From assembly GCA_964606085.1 (NCBI GenBank), contig CAZSFD010000088.1, positions 1 through 21,731 on the forward strand: DNA of 21,731 nucleotides, read 5' to 3'. The position numbers and the translations under genes are program-made. The DNA is from CAIQJJ01 sp964606085. Its GTDB lineage: Bacteria; Chloroflexota; Anaerolineae; Anaerolineales; UBA4823. The notes under the pieces are model-generated. The model made no database searches and was not told the origin of the DNA. It saw only the letters and a list, made by a program, of their open reading frames with translations. Within the stretch, counting starts at the first letter, position 1; every line of letters starts with the position of its first letter. Below are positions 7,207 through 13,997 of the stretch, in pieces.

Positions 7207-7617
7207 ATGCAGATCACCCGGCAGGCAGATTACGCGGTACGTGCGATGATGTATCTCTCACAACTCGGCCCCGACCAGCGGGCCGCCACGAGCCAGATTG
7301 CCCAGGAAAAGCAAATTCCCCCTTCCTTTTTGGCAAAGATCGTTTCTCAATTATCGGTCGCTGGCCTTTTACAAACTTCACGCGGCGCGCATGGCGGCGT
7401 TTCACTGGCCCGCCCACCCGCACAGATCAGCCTGCTGGATGTGGTCGAGGCCATAGACGGGCCGATCCTGCTCAACGACTGCGTCTCCGACCATAGCAAC
7501 TGCCTGTTCGAGGACGAATGTCCGATGAAACCGGTCTGGTGCGATGCTCAATCCGAACTCGTCGAGCGGCTGCGTGGCATCTCTTTTGCCGAAATTGGCC
7601 GTAAGCCGGTAGCCTAG
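7207..7617 (+). CDS. Rrf2 family transcriptional regulator, probable Fe-S sensor
   Basis: This is a 136-residue DNA-binding protein. MQITRQADYAVRAMMYLSQL is the classic Rrf2 N-terminus, followed by a winged helix (TSQIAQEKQIPPSFLAKIVSQL is the recognition region, and SRGAHGGVSLARP is the wing). Cysteines 92, 99, 105 and 112 form a C-X6-C-X5-C-X6-C cluster. In IscR, NsrR and RirA, three such cysteines bind an iron-sulfur cluster that senses iron, NO or redox state, so the same role is inferred here. The start at 7207 follows GGAG by 9 nt and gives the exact family N-terminus. It is transcribed from its own promoter; hutU follows after a repeat-rich gap, and there is no direct evidence that it controls hutU. 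No cysteine desulfurase or Isc/Suf gene is adjacent. Confidence 0.88.
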   Translation: MQITRQADYAVRAMMYLSQLGPDQRAATSQIAQEKQIPPSFLAKIVSQLSVAGLLQTSRGAHGGVSLARPPAQISLLDVVEAIDGPILLNDCVSDHSNCLFEDECPMKPVWCDAQSELVERLRGISFAEIGRKPVA

Positions 7618-7642
7618 CAATTGTTTGTTTGAAGATAGGAAG

Positions 7643-7698
7643 GTTGAAAGTTGGAGGTTGAAAGTTTACAACCTTCAATTTTCAACCTTCAACTTTTT
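7643..7698. repeat. Mirrored 7-bp repeat tract forming an imperfect hairpin
   Basis: GTTGAAA, GTTGGAG, GTTGAAA (7643-7663) is followed by the complementary series ACCTTCA, ATTTTCA, ACCTTCA (7671-7691). The two arms pair over about 23 positions with five mismatches. It lies between the regulator and urocanase genes, 26 nt after the regulator stop. It could act as a loose terminator of the regulator transcript, since T-rich stretches follow, or be a simple-sequence expansion. Confidence 0.65.
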
Positions 7699-7743
7699 AA
7701 CCTGCAACCTGTCAACGTTCAAATTTTTCAATGGGAGGGTCTT

Positions 7744-9390
7744 ATGTCTCGCATCATTCACGCCCCGCGCGGCGCTACACTCACCTGCAAATCCTGGCTG
7801 ACCGAAGCCGCCTACCGTCTGATCCAAAACAACCTCGACCCCGCCGTGGCTGAGCGTCCGCAGGATTTGGTTGTCTATGGCGGGCGCGGCCAGGCGGCGC
7901 GCAACTGGGCATGTTTCGATGCCATCCTCGAAGCGCTCAGAGACCTCGAAGACGACGAAACCTTGCTCGTCCAATCGGGTAAACCGGTGGCCGTCTTCCA
8001 CACCCACCGCGACGCCCCACGCGTGCTGATCGCCAACTCCAACCTCGTGCCGCATTGGGCCACGCAGCAGCACTTCGACGACTTGGCCGCCCGCGGGCTG
8101 ATCATGTACGGCCAGATGACTGCCGGCTCATGGATTTACATCGGTACGCAGGGCATTTTGCAGGGGACGTATGAGACGCTGGGCGCGCTGGCGCGGCAGA
8201 AGGGCTGGCCGTCGCTGCGCGGCAGGTTCGTCCTCACTGCCGGCTTGGGCGGCATGGGCGGGGCGCAGCCATTGGCTGTGACCATGAACGAGGGCGTGGC
8301 CCTGGTGGTGGAGGTTGACCCCGACCGGGCGCGGCGTCGCTGCGAAATTGGCTATGTAGATGTGGTTGTGGACACGCTCGAAGAGGCAATGACGCTGGTC
8401 GAGGAATCCACCGCCCGCGGCGAACCAAAATCCATCGCCCTCATCGCCAACGCCGCCGACATCTACCCCGAACTGGTCGCCCGCGGCATCACCCCCGACG
8501 TGGTCACCGATCAAACCCCCGCCCACGATGTGCTGATGTACATCCCCACTGGCATGGGCGTGGCCGAAGCCGACCTGCTGCGCCGCAACGACCCCGCCAA
8601 ATATGCCGACCGCTCGAATGCGGCCATGGCCCGCCACGTGCAGGCCATGCTGGCCTTCCAACGCCGCGGCGCCGAAGTCTTCGATTACGGCAACAACCTG
8701 CGCCAGCGCGCCTTCGATTATGGCGTGAAGGAGGCCTTTGCCTTTCCCGGCTTTGTCCCCGCCTACATCCGCCCGCTGTTCTGCCAGGGCAAAGGCCCCT
8801 TCCGCTGGGTGGCGCTTTCTGGAGACCCCGAAGACATCTACCGCACCGACGAAGCCGTGCTGGAACTCTTCCCCGAAGATGCCCACCTGCGGCGCTGGCT
8901 AACGATGGCCCGTGAAAAAGTGCCTTTCCAGGGTCTTCCGGCGCGCATCTGCTGGCTGGGTTACGGCGAGCGTGCCAGGGCCGGGCTGAAATTCAACGAA
9001 CTGGTGGCGCAAGGCATCGTCAGCGCCCCGATCGTCATCGGGCGCGACCACCTTGACTGCGGCTCGGTGGCCTCGCCCAACCGCGAAACCGAGGCCATGC
9101 AAGATGGCTCCGATGCGATCAGCGATTGGGCCATCCTCAACGCCCTGGTCAACGCCGTGGGTGGGGCCACCTGGGTGTCGTTCCATCATGGCGGGGGGGT
9201 GGGCATCGGTTACAGCCAGCACGCCGGGCAGGTGATCGTGGCCGATGGCACGCCCGAGGCGGCCCGGCGCATCGCACGCGTCCTCACCAGCGATCCTGGT
9301 ATGGGCATCGTTCGCCACGCCGATGCCGGGTATGATGAGGCCATTGCCGCCGCCCGCCGGCATGGCATCAAGATGCCGATGTTGAAATAG
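7744..9390 (+). CDS. hutU: Urocanate hydratase (urocanase)
   Basis: This 548-residue cytoplasmic enzyme adds water to urocanate to form imidazolone propionate, the second step of histidine degradation, using tightly bound NAD+. The start at 7744 is set by GGGAGGG 4 nt upstream and gives the family length of about 550; a longer frame would run into the repeat tract. Visible family features are the NAD-binding TAGLGGMGGAQPLAVT around residue 163, VVYGGRGQAARNW near residue 40, the active-site cysteine in GLPARICWLGYGER (Cys403, equivalent to Cys410 of the Pseudomonas enzyme), DHLDCGSVASPNRETEAM, and WVSFHHGGGVGIGYSQHAG near the C-terminus. No other hut gene (hutH, hutI, hutG) is in the window, so it appears as an isolated member of the pathway here. 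It ends before a strong terminator. Confidence 0.97.
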   Translation: MSRIIHAPRGATLTCKSWLTEAAYRLIQNNLDPAVAERPQDLVVYGGRGQAARNWACFDAILEALRDLEDDETLLVQSGKPVAVFHTHRDAPRVLIANSNLVPHWATQQHFDDLAARGLIMYGQMTAGSWIYIGTQGILQGTYETLGALARQKGWPSLRGRFVLTAGLGGMGGAQPLAVTMNEGVALVVEVDPDRARRRCEIGYVDVVVDTLEEAMTLVEESTARGEPKSIALIANAADIYPELVARGITPDVVTDQTPAHDVLMYIPTGMGVAEADLLRRNDPAKYADRSNAAMARHVQAMLAFQRRGAEVFDYGNNLRQRAFDYGVKEAFAFPGFVPAYIRPLFCQGKGPFRWVALSGDPEDIYRTDEAVLELFPEDAHLRRWLTMAREKVPFQGLPARICWLGYGERARAGLKFNELVAQGIVSAPIVIGRDHLDCGSVASPNRETEAMQDGSDAISDWAILNALVNAVGGATWVSFHHGGGVGIGYSQHAGQVIVADGTPEAARRIARVLTSDPGMGIVRHADAGYDEAIAAARRHGIKMPMLK

Positions 9391-9413
9391 TTTGGCATAG
9401 TGGTTGGCGATAC

Positions 9414-9450
9414 AAAAAGGCCGCAGGCGGTTACCGCCTGCGGCCTTTTT
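9414..9450. terminator. Bidirectional intrinsic terminator, perfect palindrome
   Basis: Positions 9414-9431 are perfectly complementary to 9433-9450 around a single central T at 9432; the G+C-rich core GGCCGCAGGCGG is bracketed by AAAAA on the left and TTTTT on the right. A U tract therefore follows the stem on both strands. It sits between the convergent hutU and small membrane protein genes, 23 nt and 16 nt from their stops, and should end both transcripts. Confidence 0.95.
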
Positions 9451-9466
9451 GGAGTCGGTTTTCCAC

Positions 9467-9691
9467 TCACCACAGCCCGCGCACCATCAGCAAGATGCCC
9501 AGCACCAGCAGCGGCAGCCCGATGGGGGCCGTGATGACCAGCACCGTGAGGATTAAACCCACGATGGTCAAGACCAGGCCAATCAAAATGGCAGCCATGC
9601 GCCCGGTGAGTGAAACAATCCACGTTACCAGATCGAATAGGGCCACAAAGGGCCAGAGAAACCAGGGGGTTCGTTTTTGCGTGTTTTCCAT
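9467..9691 (-). CDS. Small two-TM membrane protein, unknown function
   Basis: This is a 74-residue protein. It starts MENTQKRTPWFLWPFVALFDLV and has two strongly hydrophobic segments at about 32-48 (MAAILIGLVLTIVGLIL) and 50-70 (VLVITAPIGLPLLVLGILL), ending in MVRGLW. GGAGGT lies 8 nt upstream of the ATG on the minus strand, giving good support for translation. I do not recognise a family. It follows the M23-like gene at a distance of 54 nt on the same strand and may be co-transcribed with it, ending at the shared palindromic terminator. Confidence 0.7.
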   Translation of the reverse strand: MENTQKRTPWFLWPFVALFDLVTWIVSLTGRMAAILIGLVLTIVGLILTVLVITAPIGLPLLVLGILLMVRGLW

Positions 9692-9745
9692 CGTTTATAC
9701 CTCCGATGTTCTTACATACGTCAACCTGTGCGCAAGGTTGCACCG

Positions 9746-10735
9746 TCAGGGGATAAAGAATTTATTGCGCACCGGAAATTGGTTGACCGCCAGCCAGCCA
9801 TCAAACAAGATCGGCACCGGGTCGCCGCCCTGCCAGCCATTGGTGGTCACATGCACGTGCAGATGTGGGATGGCCGGATAGCCCGAATTACCCACGCGGG
9901 CGATCTGCATCGGCGGGCGAATTTCATCGCCCTCTTTGAAGAGAATGGTTTCCTTCTTGAGATGCCCCACCGTCACATAAAACTGGTTGCACTGTAAAAC
10001 AAGATAATTTCCCAGGGATATTTCGGGTTCGGCGTAGGGTGGAACATCGGGATGTCCATCTTCCACATAGACCACCTGCCCAAAGCAAGGCGCGTAGACA
10101 ATGTCGTTGAAAATGGCATACTCGGTCAGTGGGTTGGGGGCCCCGCTGCGCTCGGTTGGGTTGCCAAGCGCTTTAAGTTTGTAAATAGCTGCCCCGTAAC
10201 CGAGTGAACGATCAGCCCCTGGCTTATCCGTACCATACCAGGTGCGCAGAAAATTATTCATGCCAAACCCGTCCAGGCCGTTGCCGCCGTTGGCTACTGC
10301 ATAGATGCCATTGCGCACCGGCAGGAACATCAGCACCGGTTGGCCGCCGTAAAAATACGAACGCGCCGTGCCGTACATCAACCAGCACAACCCTGCCAGG
10401 GCGATGCCGGTCACTGTCAGTGCTACCTGATGTGAGCGGGGCGATCTGCTCGGCCAGAAGGGAACGGGCTGTTGCCCCAGGATCGTGCTGTAGCGAAATT
10501 TGCGCAAGGTGCGCGGGATCATCGTCAGGCTCAGGAGAAATGGAAGGGCAATCAAGTAATAATTTGCTAAAGCCCAGTTGATGTTCAGGCCGCAATACAG
10601 GTTGAACAGGATATAGGCCAACAGGATCAGCAGGGTAGTCAATTTGTCCTTGGGCTTCCACGCCCAAAACCAGATCGTGAAGACACTGGTAAGCGCCAGC
10701 CAGGTGTAAAGGGGGGGCATAATGTGCCAGGTCAT
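9746..10735 (-). CDS. Membrane protein with M23/LytM-like peptidase domain
   Basis: This is a 329-residue protein with hydrophobic segments at about 8-26, 32-48, 56-73 and 104-121, followed by a C-terminal extracytoplasmic domain (about 130-329). That domain has the late half of an M23 (lysostaphin/LytM) fold: FYVTVGHLKKETILFKEGDEI with His258, RVGNSGYPAIPHLHVHV with His291 and His293, which supply a metal ligand and catalytic residues in active members. The usual first ligand pair (HxxxD) is not visible in the expected place (VRNGIYAVANGGNGLDGFG), so peptidase activity is doubtful. The start at 10735 is preferred over 10774 because a TATAAT -10 box lies only 4 nt before the latter, which would leave no room for a transcript. 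It is divergent from the two-TM gene. Confidence 0.78.
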   Translation of the reverse strand: MTWHIMPPLYTWLALTSVFTIWFWAWKPKDKLTTLLILLAYILFNLYCGLNINWALANYYLIALPFLLSLTMIPRTLRKFRYSTILGQQPVPFWPSRSPRSHQVALTVTGIALAGLCWLMYGTARSYFYGGQPVLMFLPVRNGIYAVANGGNGLDGFGMNNFLRTWYGTDKPGADRSLGYGAAIYKLKALGNPTERSGAPNPLTEYAIFNDIVYAPCFGQVVYVEDGHPDVPPYAEPEISLGNYLVLQCNQFYVTVGHLKKETILFKEGDEIRPPMQIARVGNSGYPAIPHLHVHVTTNGWQGGDPVPILFDGWLAVNQFPVRNKFFIP

Positions 10736-10773
10736 AAGGTTACACTCACTTTCGTCATGGGCAAAACATTTCA

Positions 10774-10779
10774 ATTATA
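10774..10779 (-). promoter_or_regulatory. -10 box of the M23-like gene
   Basis: The minus strand reads TATAAT here, 38 nt upstream of the chosen start at 10735. No convincing -35 at 16-18 bp is seen. It supports the shorter protein start. Confidence 0.45.
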
Positions 10780-10852
10780 CGCCTTTTTTGCTGGGGCAAG
10801 AGAAAAATCAATTTTCGATCTGTTTGTAAGATATATTGACATGTGCCTGCGG

Positions 10853-10858
10853 TATAAT
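10853..10858 (+). promoter_or_regulatory. -10 box directly before the two-TM gene, possible leaderless start
   Basis: A perfect TATAAT ends only 6 nt before the ATG at 10865, so transcription would begin at or next to the start codon. A TTGACA at 10836-10841 is too close (11 bp) to serve as its -35. No Shine-Dalgarno sequence is present, in agreement with a leaderless mRNA. Confidence 0.5.
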
Positions 10859-10864
10859 TTTTGC

Positions 10865-11440
10865 ATGAAATGGCGATGGCTCGGATTGGCCTGCATGGTT
10901 TGTGGTGGTTGCCTGTTTGGATGGGCCTTTTGGCCGGTTACGTATCGTGCGACCAGCCTGGTGGCTTCCTGGCCTCCTGCCCGTGCCAGCAGCACGCAAC
11001 CTGGCCTGATGCTTACCTTGCAAACCCCGGTATCTCTGCGCTTGGGCCAAAGCGGCATGGTTGTGCTTACGGTATCATCTGATGCAGCGGGTGAGGTTGG
11101 TAAGACCGTGCTGATTGAAGCTGGCCTCGAATTACCTGGCTTCGCAATCTATCCTGCGGTCACGCAGATTCAACGTTTACCCCTTAATCATTCCCTACGA
11201 ATACACTGGCAGGTGACTGCCCGGCGTGTTGCGCCTGCTTCGGGCGTAGCACCGGTCAACTTGCGCTGGTACACACCCACTGGCGAGCTGGATGATGAGT
11301 TTCTGCTTGCTGCCCCCTTGTTTGCAATCGAAACCATCACTTTCTTCGGCCTGGATGTCGGCCTCGTGCGATGGCTGGGCGGGGCGGCAGCCGTGATGGG
11401 GCTGGTTTTGTTGGTCGTTCCACCTTTGCGAAAGGCTTGA
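10865..11440 (+). CDS. Two-TM protein with extracytoplasmic domain, unknown function
   Basis: This is a 191-residue protein. The N-terminus MKWRWLGLACMVCGGCLFGWAFW is a signal anchor or TM helix, the middle (about 30-160) is a beta-rich domain without Cys (PVSLRLGQSGMVVLTVSSD, SLRIHWQVTARRV, VNLRWYTPTGELDDEFLL), and a second TM helix (about 168-186, WLGGAAAVMGLVLLVVPPL) precedes a short basic tail. This gives a hairpin topology with the domain outside the cytoplasm. I do not recognise the family. The start follows a TATAAT box at 6 nt and has no Shine-Dalgarno site; a longer in-frame reading upstream would cross the promoter region. The hydrolase gene begins 3 nt after its stop, so the two are probably one operon. 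Confidence 0.72.
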   Translation: MKWRWLGLACMVCGGCLFGWAFWPVTYRATSLVASWPPARASSTQPGLMLTLQTPVSLRLGQSGMVVLTVSSDAAGEVGKTVLIEAGLELPGFAIYPAVTQIQRLPLNHSLRIHWQVTARRVAPASGVAPVNLRWYTPTGELDDEFLLAAPLFAIETITFFGLDVGLVRWLGGAAAVMGLVLLVVPPLRKA

Positions 11441-11443
11441 GCA

Positions 11444-12085
11444 ATGCTCGAAATTGTTCCACTTACCCTCGGCCCGCTTCAGACCAATGCTTATCTCCTG
11501 GCAGACCCGGCCACCCACGAAGCCGCGGTGATTGATCCCGCCTGGGATGGACATCTCATCCTGGCGGAGGCGGCGCGGCGCAGTTGGCGCATCGCTCACA
11601 TCTGGTACACGCACGCCCATTTCGATCACATAGGCGGCGCGGCGGGCGTGGCCGATGGCTTGAAAACGCCGCCCACCGTGGCCCTCCACCCGGCCGATTA
11701 TCCCCTCTGGCGGGCCAGTGGCGGCGCACCGCTCTTTGGCCTGGATATTGACCCCGGCCCCGAACCAACCTTCGATCTGGCGCACGGGCAAACGCTGTAC
11801 TTAGGGAATAATCTCATCCAGGTGCGGCATTGCCCTGGGCATACGCGCGGTCATGTGTTATTTTATTGCCCCATTGATGCGTTGGCCTTTGTGGGTGATG
11901 TAATTTTCCTCGGCAGCATTGGCCGCACCGACCTTCCTGGCGGCGATCACGATACGCTGATCGAAAGCATCCGTGCCCAAATTATGAGCTTACCCGATCA
12001 AGTCCGTTTGTTTTCAGGGCATGGCAGTGTCACAACGGTTGGTCGTGAACGCGTTACCAACCCATATCTCCTGACTGAGCCTTAA
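11444..12085 (+). CDS. Metallo-beta-lactamase fold hydrolase, glyoxalase II-like
   Basis: This is a 213-residue cytoplasmic enzyme with a complete binuclear metal site: THAHFDHIGG (His57, His59, Asp61, His62), CPGHTRGH (His133), FVGDVIF (Asp152) and FSGHG (His193). GSIGRTDLPGGD after the Asp is characteristic of the glyoxalase II/YcbL-like subgroup, which hydrolyses thioesters such as S-lactoylglutathione, but the C-terminal substrate-binding domain of true glyoxalase II is missing, so the actual substrate is unknown. Length fits the short YcbL-type proteins. It follows the two-TM gene with a 3-nt gap and is probably translated by coupling, since no good ribosome binding site is seen. No terminator follows; the next operon has its own promoter. 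Confidence 0.9.
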   Translation: MLEIVPLTLGPLQTNAYLLADPATHEAAVIDPAWDGHLILAEAARRSWRIAHIWYTHAHFDHIGGAAGVADGLKTPPTVALHPADYPLWRASGGAPLFGLDIDPGPEPTFDLAHGQTLYLGNNLIQVRHCPGHTRGHVLFYCPIDALAFVGDVIFLGSIGRTDLPGGDHDTLIESIRAQIMSLPDQVRLFSGHGSVTTVGRERVTNPYLLTEP

Positions 12086-12103
12086 AACCCTACTGCCGTA
12101 TGG

Positions 12104-12131
12104 TTGACAACCCTTATCCCCGACGTATAAT
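12104..12131 (+). promoter_or_regulatory. Near-consensus sigma-70 promoter of the opp operon
   Basis: TTGACA (12104-12109) and TATAAT (12126-12131) are both perfect hexamers, with a 16-bp spacer. Transcription should begin near 12138-12140, about 100 nt before the SBP start codon, leaving a structured leader with two mini-ORFs. Confidence 0.85.
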
Positions 12132-12139
12132 AACCGGCT

Positions 12140-12238
12140 ATGTCTGACATATTTGCAAGGAGGTGATACCACATTCAAAAGAACCAGCAGCTTCTTCACA
12201 CCACCCAACCACCAGTCAAATTTCCTTAGGAGGAAGAA
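12140..12238 (+). promoter_or_regulatory. opp operon leader with two candidate mini-ORFs
   Basis: An ATG at 12140, at the expected transcription start, opens an 8-codon frame (MSDIFARR) whose TGA at 12164-12166 lies inside a very strong Shine-Dalgarno sequence (AAGGAGGTGAT, 12157-12167). At proper spacing from this, an ATT at 12173 could start an 18-codon frame (IQKNQQLLHTTQPPVKFP) whose TAG at 12227-12229 lies inside the second Shine-Dalgarno sequence (TAGGAGGAAG) that serves the SBP gene. Both are inferred; ATT starts are rare. No riboswitch class is recognised. Confidence 0.4.
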
Positions 12239-13924
12239 ATGAAATCGAATCGTTTATTTGTCCTGTTGAGCCTTTTGCTCGTTGCCAGCATGGTGTTGGC
12301 AGCCTGCACCCAGGCCACCGTTGAACCAACCGCCGTTCCCACTGAAGCCCCCAAAGCGACGGAAGCTCCTGCCGCCACTGAGGCCCCAGCCGCCACCGAA
12401 GCCCCCGCCGAAGCGGCGCCGCTGTGGAACAAAGAACTGCGCCAGGCATTTGCCGCCGCCATTGACCGCGAAGTCATCGTGGATCGCGTCTTTGAAGGCC
12501 GCAACACCCCCGCCTATCACATGATTCCCCCCGGCTATCCCTATTTCACCGAGCCGTTCCTCGATAAATACGGCACACGTGATTTGGAAATGGCCAAGAA
12601 ACTGCTGACCGACCTGGGCTACACCGCCGACGCTCCCTTCACCTTCGAACTGTGGTACCCGCCTGAACACTACGGCACCACCACCGCCGACGTCATGCAG
12701 ATCATCAAGGAACAACTCGAAGAGACCGGCCTGATCAAAGTCGAACTTGTCAGCCAGAACTGGGCCGAATATGTGGATAGCTTCGTGGCTGGCAAACTGC
12801 CCGTGTTTATCCTGGGTTGGTTCCCCGATTTCGCTGATCCCGAAAACTGGCTGACCCCCTTCTCATCCTGCCTGGCATCCCCCGATAACGGCGTCAACTA
12901 CTGCAACCCCGAAATGGACGACCTGCTCTTGAAAGCAGCCTCCTCTGCCGATCCGGCCGTGCGCGCAGACCTGTACAAGCAGATCGGCGAGTTGTATGCG
13001 GATGACATCCCCACCATCCCGCTGTTCTGGGAACCGGAGTTTGTCACCTATCGCAAGGGCGTCGAAAACGTCAAGATCGGCCCACCATTTGAATTCAACT
13101 ACAACATCTTGAGCTTTGGTGCAGAGGCCGTCCCCGCTTCGGGCAGCACCGACACGATCATCATCGGCACGACCGACGAAGTCAACAGCCTGGATGCCAA
13201 TGACGCCTATGCTACCCACGATTGGGAAATACTCAAAAACACCGGTGTTCCCCTCTTGAAATACACCCCCGGCACATCAGAACTTGTTCCTGGTGTAGCG
13301 GCTGATTTCCCCACCGTCAGTGAGGATGGTAAGGTTTACACCTTCAAGCTGCGCGAAGGCGTGAAATACGCCGATGGCACCCCGCTCACCGCGGCAGATT
13401 TTGTGTACGCCTGGGAGCGTTTCTCGCTCGAGGGTCAGGTCTCTGGCCTGGTGCAGTCCTACGTCGAGAGCGTTGAAGCGGTGGATGACCTGACTGTGGC
13501 TTACCATCTCAAGGCTCCCTTCGGCTTCTTCCCGACCCTGGCGGCCGCGGCCCCCTTCGTACCGGTCAACCCCAAGACTTTCACCAAAGACGCCATCGTG
13601 CAATTCCCCGCAACGCTGGATGGCATTGGCCCCTATCGCATGATTTCGCACGTCCCCGGCGAACAGATGGTGTTGGAAGCCAATCCCGAATACTTTGGCG
13701 ATGACAAACCCGTCATCAAGACCGTCATCATCAAGTACTTTGCCGATCCCACCACCATGGCAAACGCGGTCGAAAAAGGCGAGATTGACATCGCCTGGCG
13801 CACCGTTGGCCCCGTCGAAGCCGTCCGCCTGCAAACCGTGGAAGGCCTGACGGTCGAAACCATCAACGCCCCTGCCCTGCGCTACCTGGTGTTCAATCAC
13901 ACCTACATGGTCGGCGGCGAGTAG
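12239..13924 (+). CDS. oppA: Peptide-type ABC transporter substrate-binding lipoprotein, circularly permuted
   Basis: This is a 561-residue lipoprotein: signal peptide with lipobox VLAAC (Cys23), an EAPAAT-repeat linker to about residue 61, then two halves of a family-5 (SBP_bac_5) binding protein in reversed order. Residues 62-295 (LWNKELRQAFAAAIDREVIV, PVFILGWFPDFADPENW, IPLFWEPEFVTYR, EFNYNILSFG) match the usual C-terminal half; residues about 303-555 (TDTIIIGTTDEVNSLDANDAY, ELVPGVAADFPTVSEDGKVYTF, FADGTPLTAADFVYAW-like region, GIGPYRM, ALRYLVFNHT) match the usual N-terminal half. Normally RYLVFNHT leads straight into the RQAFAAAIDR helix. The frame is unbroken, with a strong ribosome binding site (GGAGG) before the ATG. 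It should capture peptides or similar solutes outside the membrane for the following permeases and ATPases. Substrate unknown. Confidence 0.88.
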   Translation: MKSNRLFVLLSLLLVASMVLAACTQATVEPTAVPTEAPKATEAPAATEAPAATEAPAEAAPLWNKELRQAFAAAIDREVIVDRVFEGRNTPAYHMIPPGYPYFTEPFLDKYGTRDLEMAKKLLTDLGYTADAPFTFELWYPPEHYGTTTADVMQIIKEQLEETGLIKVELVSQNWAEYVDSFVAGKLPVFILGWFPDFADPENWLTPFSSCLASPDNGVNYCNPEMDDLLLKAASSADPAVRADLYKQIGELYADDIPTIPLFWEPEFVTYRKGVENVKIGPPFEFNYNILSFGAEAVPASGSTDTIIIGTTDEVNSLDANDAYATHDWEILKNTGVPLLKYTPGTSELVPGVAADFPTVSEDGKVYTFKLREGVKYADGTPLTAADFVYAWERFSLEGQVSGLVQSYVESVEAVDDLTVAYHLKAPFGFFPTLAAAAPFVPVNPKTFTKDAIVQFPATLDGIGPYRMISHVPGEQMVLEANPEYFGDDKPVIKTVIIKYFADPTTMANAVEKGEIDIAWRTVGPVEAVRLQTVEGLTVETINAPALRYLVFNHTYMVGGE

Positions 13925-13946
13925 TTCCCTCGTTCATTTTAGTGAT

Positions 13947-13979
13947 CACCGGGGCGGAGGCCAGGCCTCCGCCCCGGTG
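13947..13979 (+). promoter_or_regulatory. 16-bp perfect hairpin between SBP and permease genes
   Basis: Positions 13947-13962 pair perfectly with 13964-13979 around a single A. The stem is very GC-rich and lacks a following U tract. Such hairpins between a binding-protein gene and its permease genes usually stabilise the upstream mRNA end or cause partial termination, so that more SBP than permease is made. The role is inferred by analogy with other ABC operons. Confidence 0.75.
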
Positions 13980-13997
13980 TGTTCTTGGAGTCAGCGC

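Noticed and set aside
7643..7698. Possible CRISPR-like array
   Set aside because: Units are 7 bp, without unique spacers, and are arranged as facing arms; no cas gene is nearby.
8128..8886. 252-codon minus-strand frame inside hutU
   Set aside because: It is a shadow of the urocanase gene, caused by high GC at third positions. The + strand protein has full family motifs over this stretch.
12157..12172. AAGGAGGTGATACCAC resembling the complement of the 16S rRNA 3' end; considered as an rRNA or mobile fragment
   Set aside because: The match is limited to the Shine-Dalgarno stretch, and the position before a coding frame fits ribosome binding better.
12239..13924. Reading the SBP gene as a broken or pseudogene product of rearrangement
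   Set aside because: The frame is continuous through both junctions, the signal peptide and lipobox are intact, both halves keep conserved motifs, and a complete transporter operon follows.
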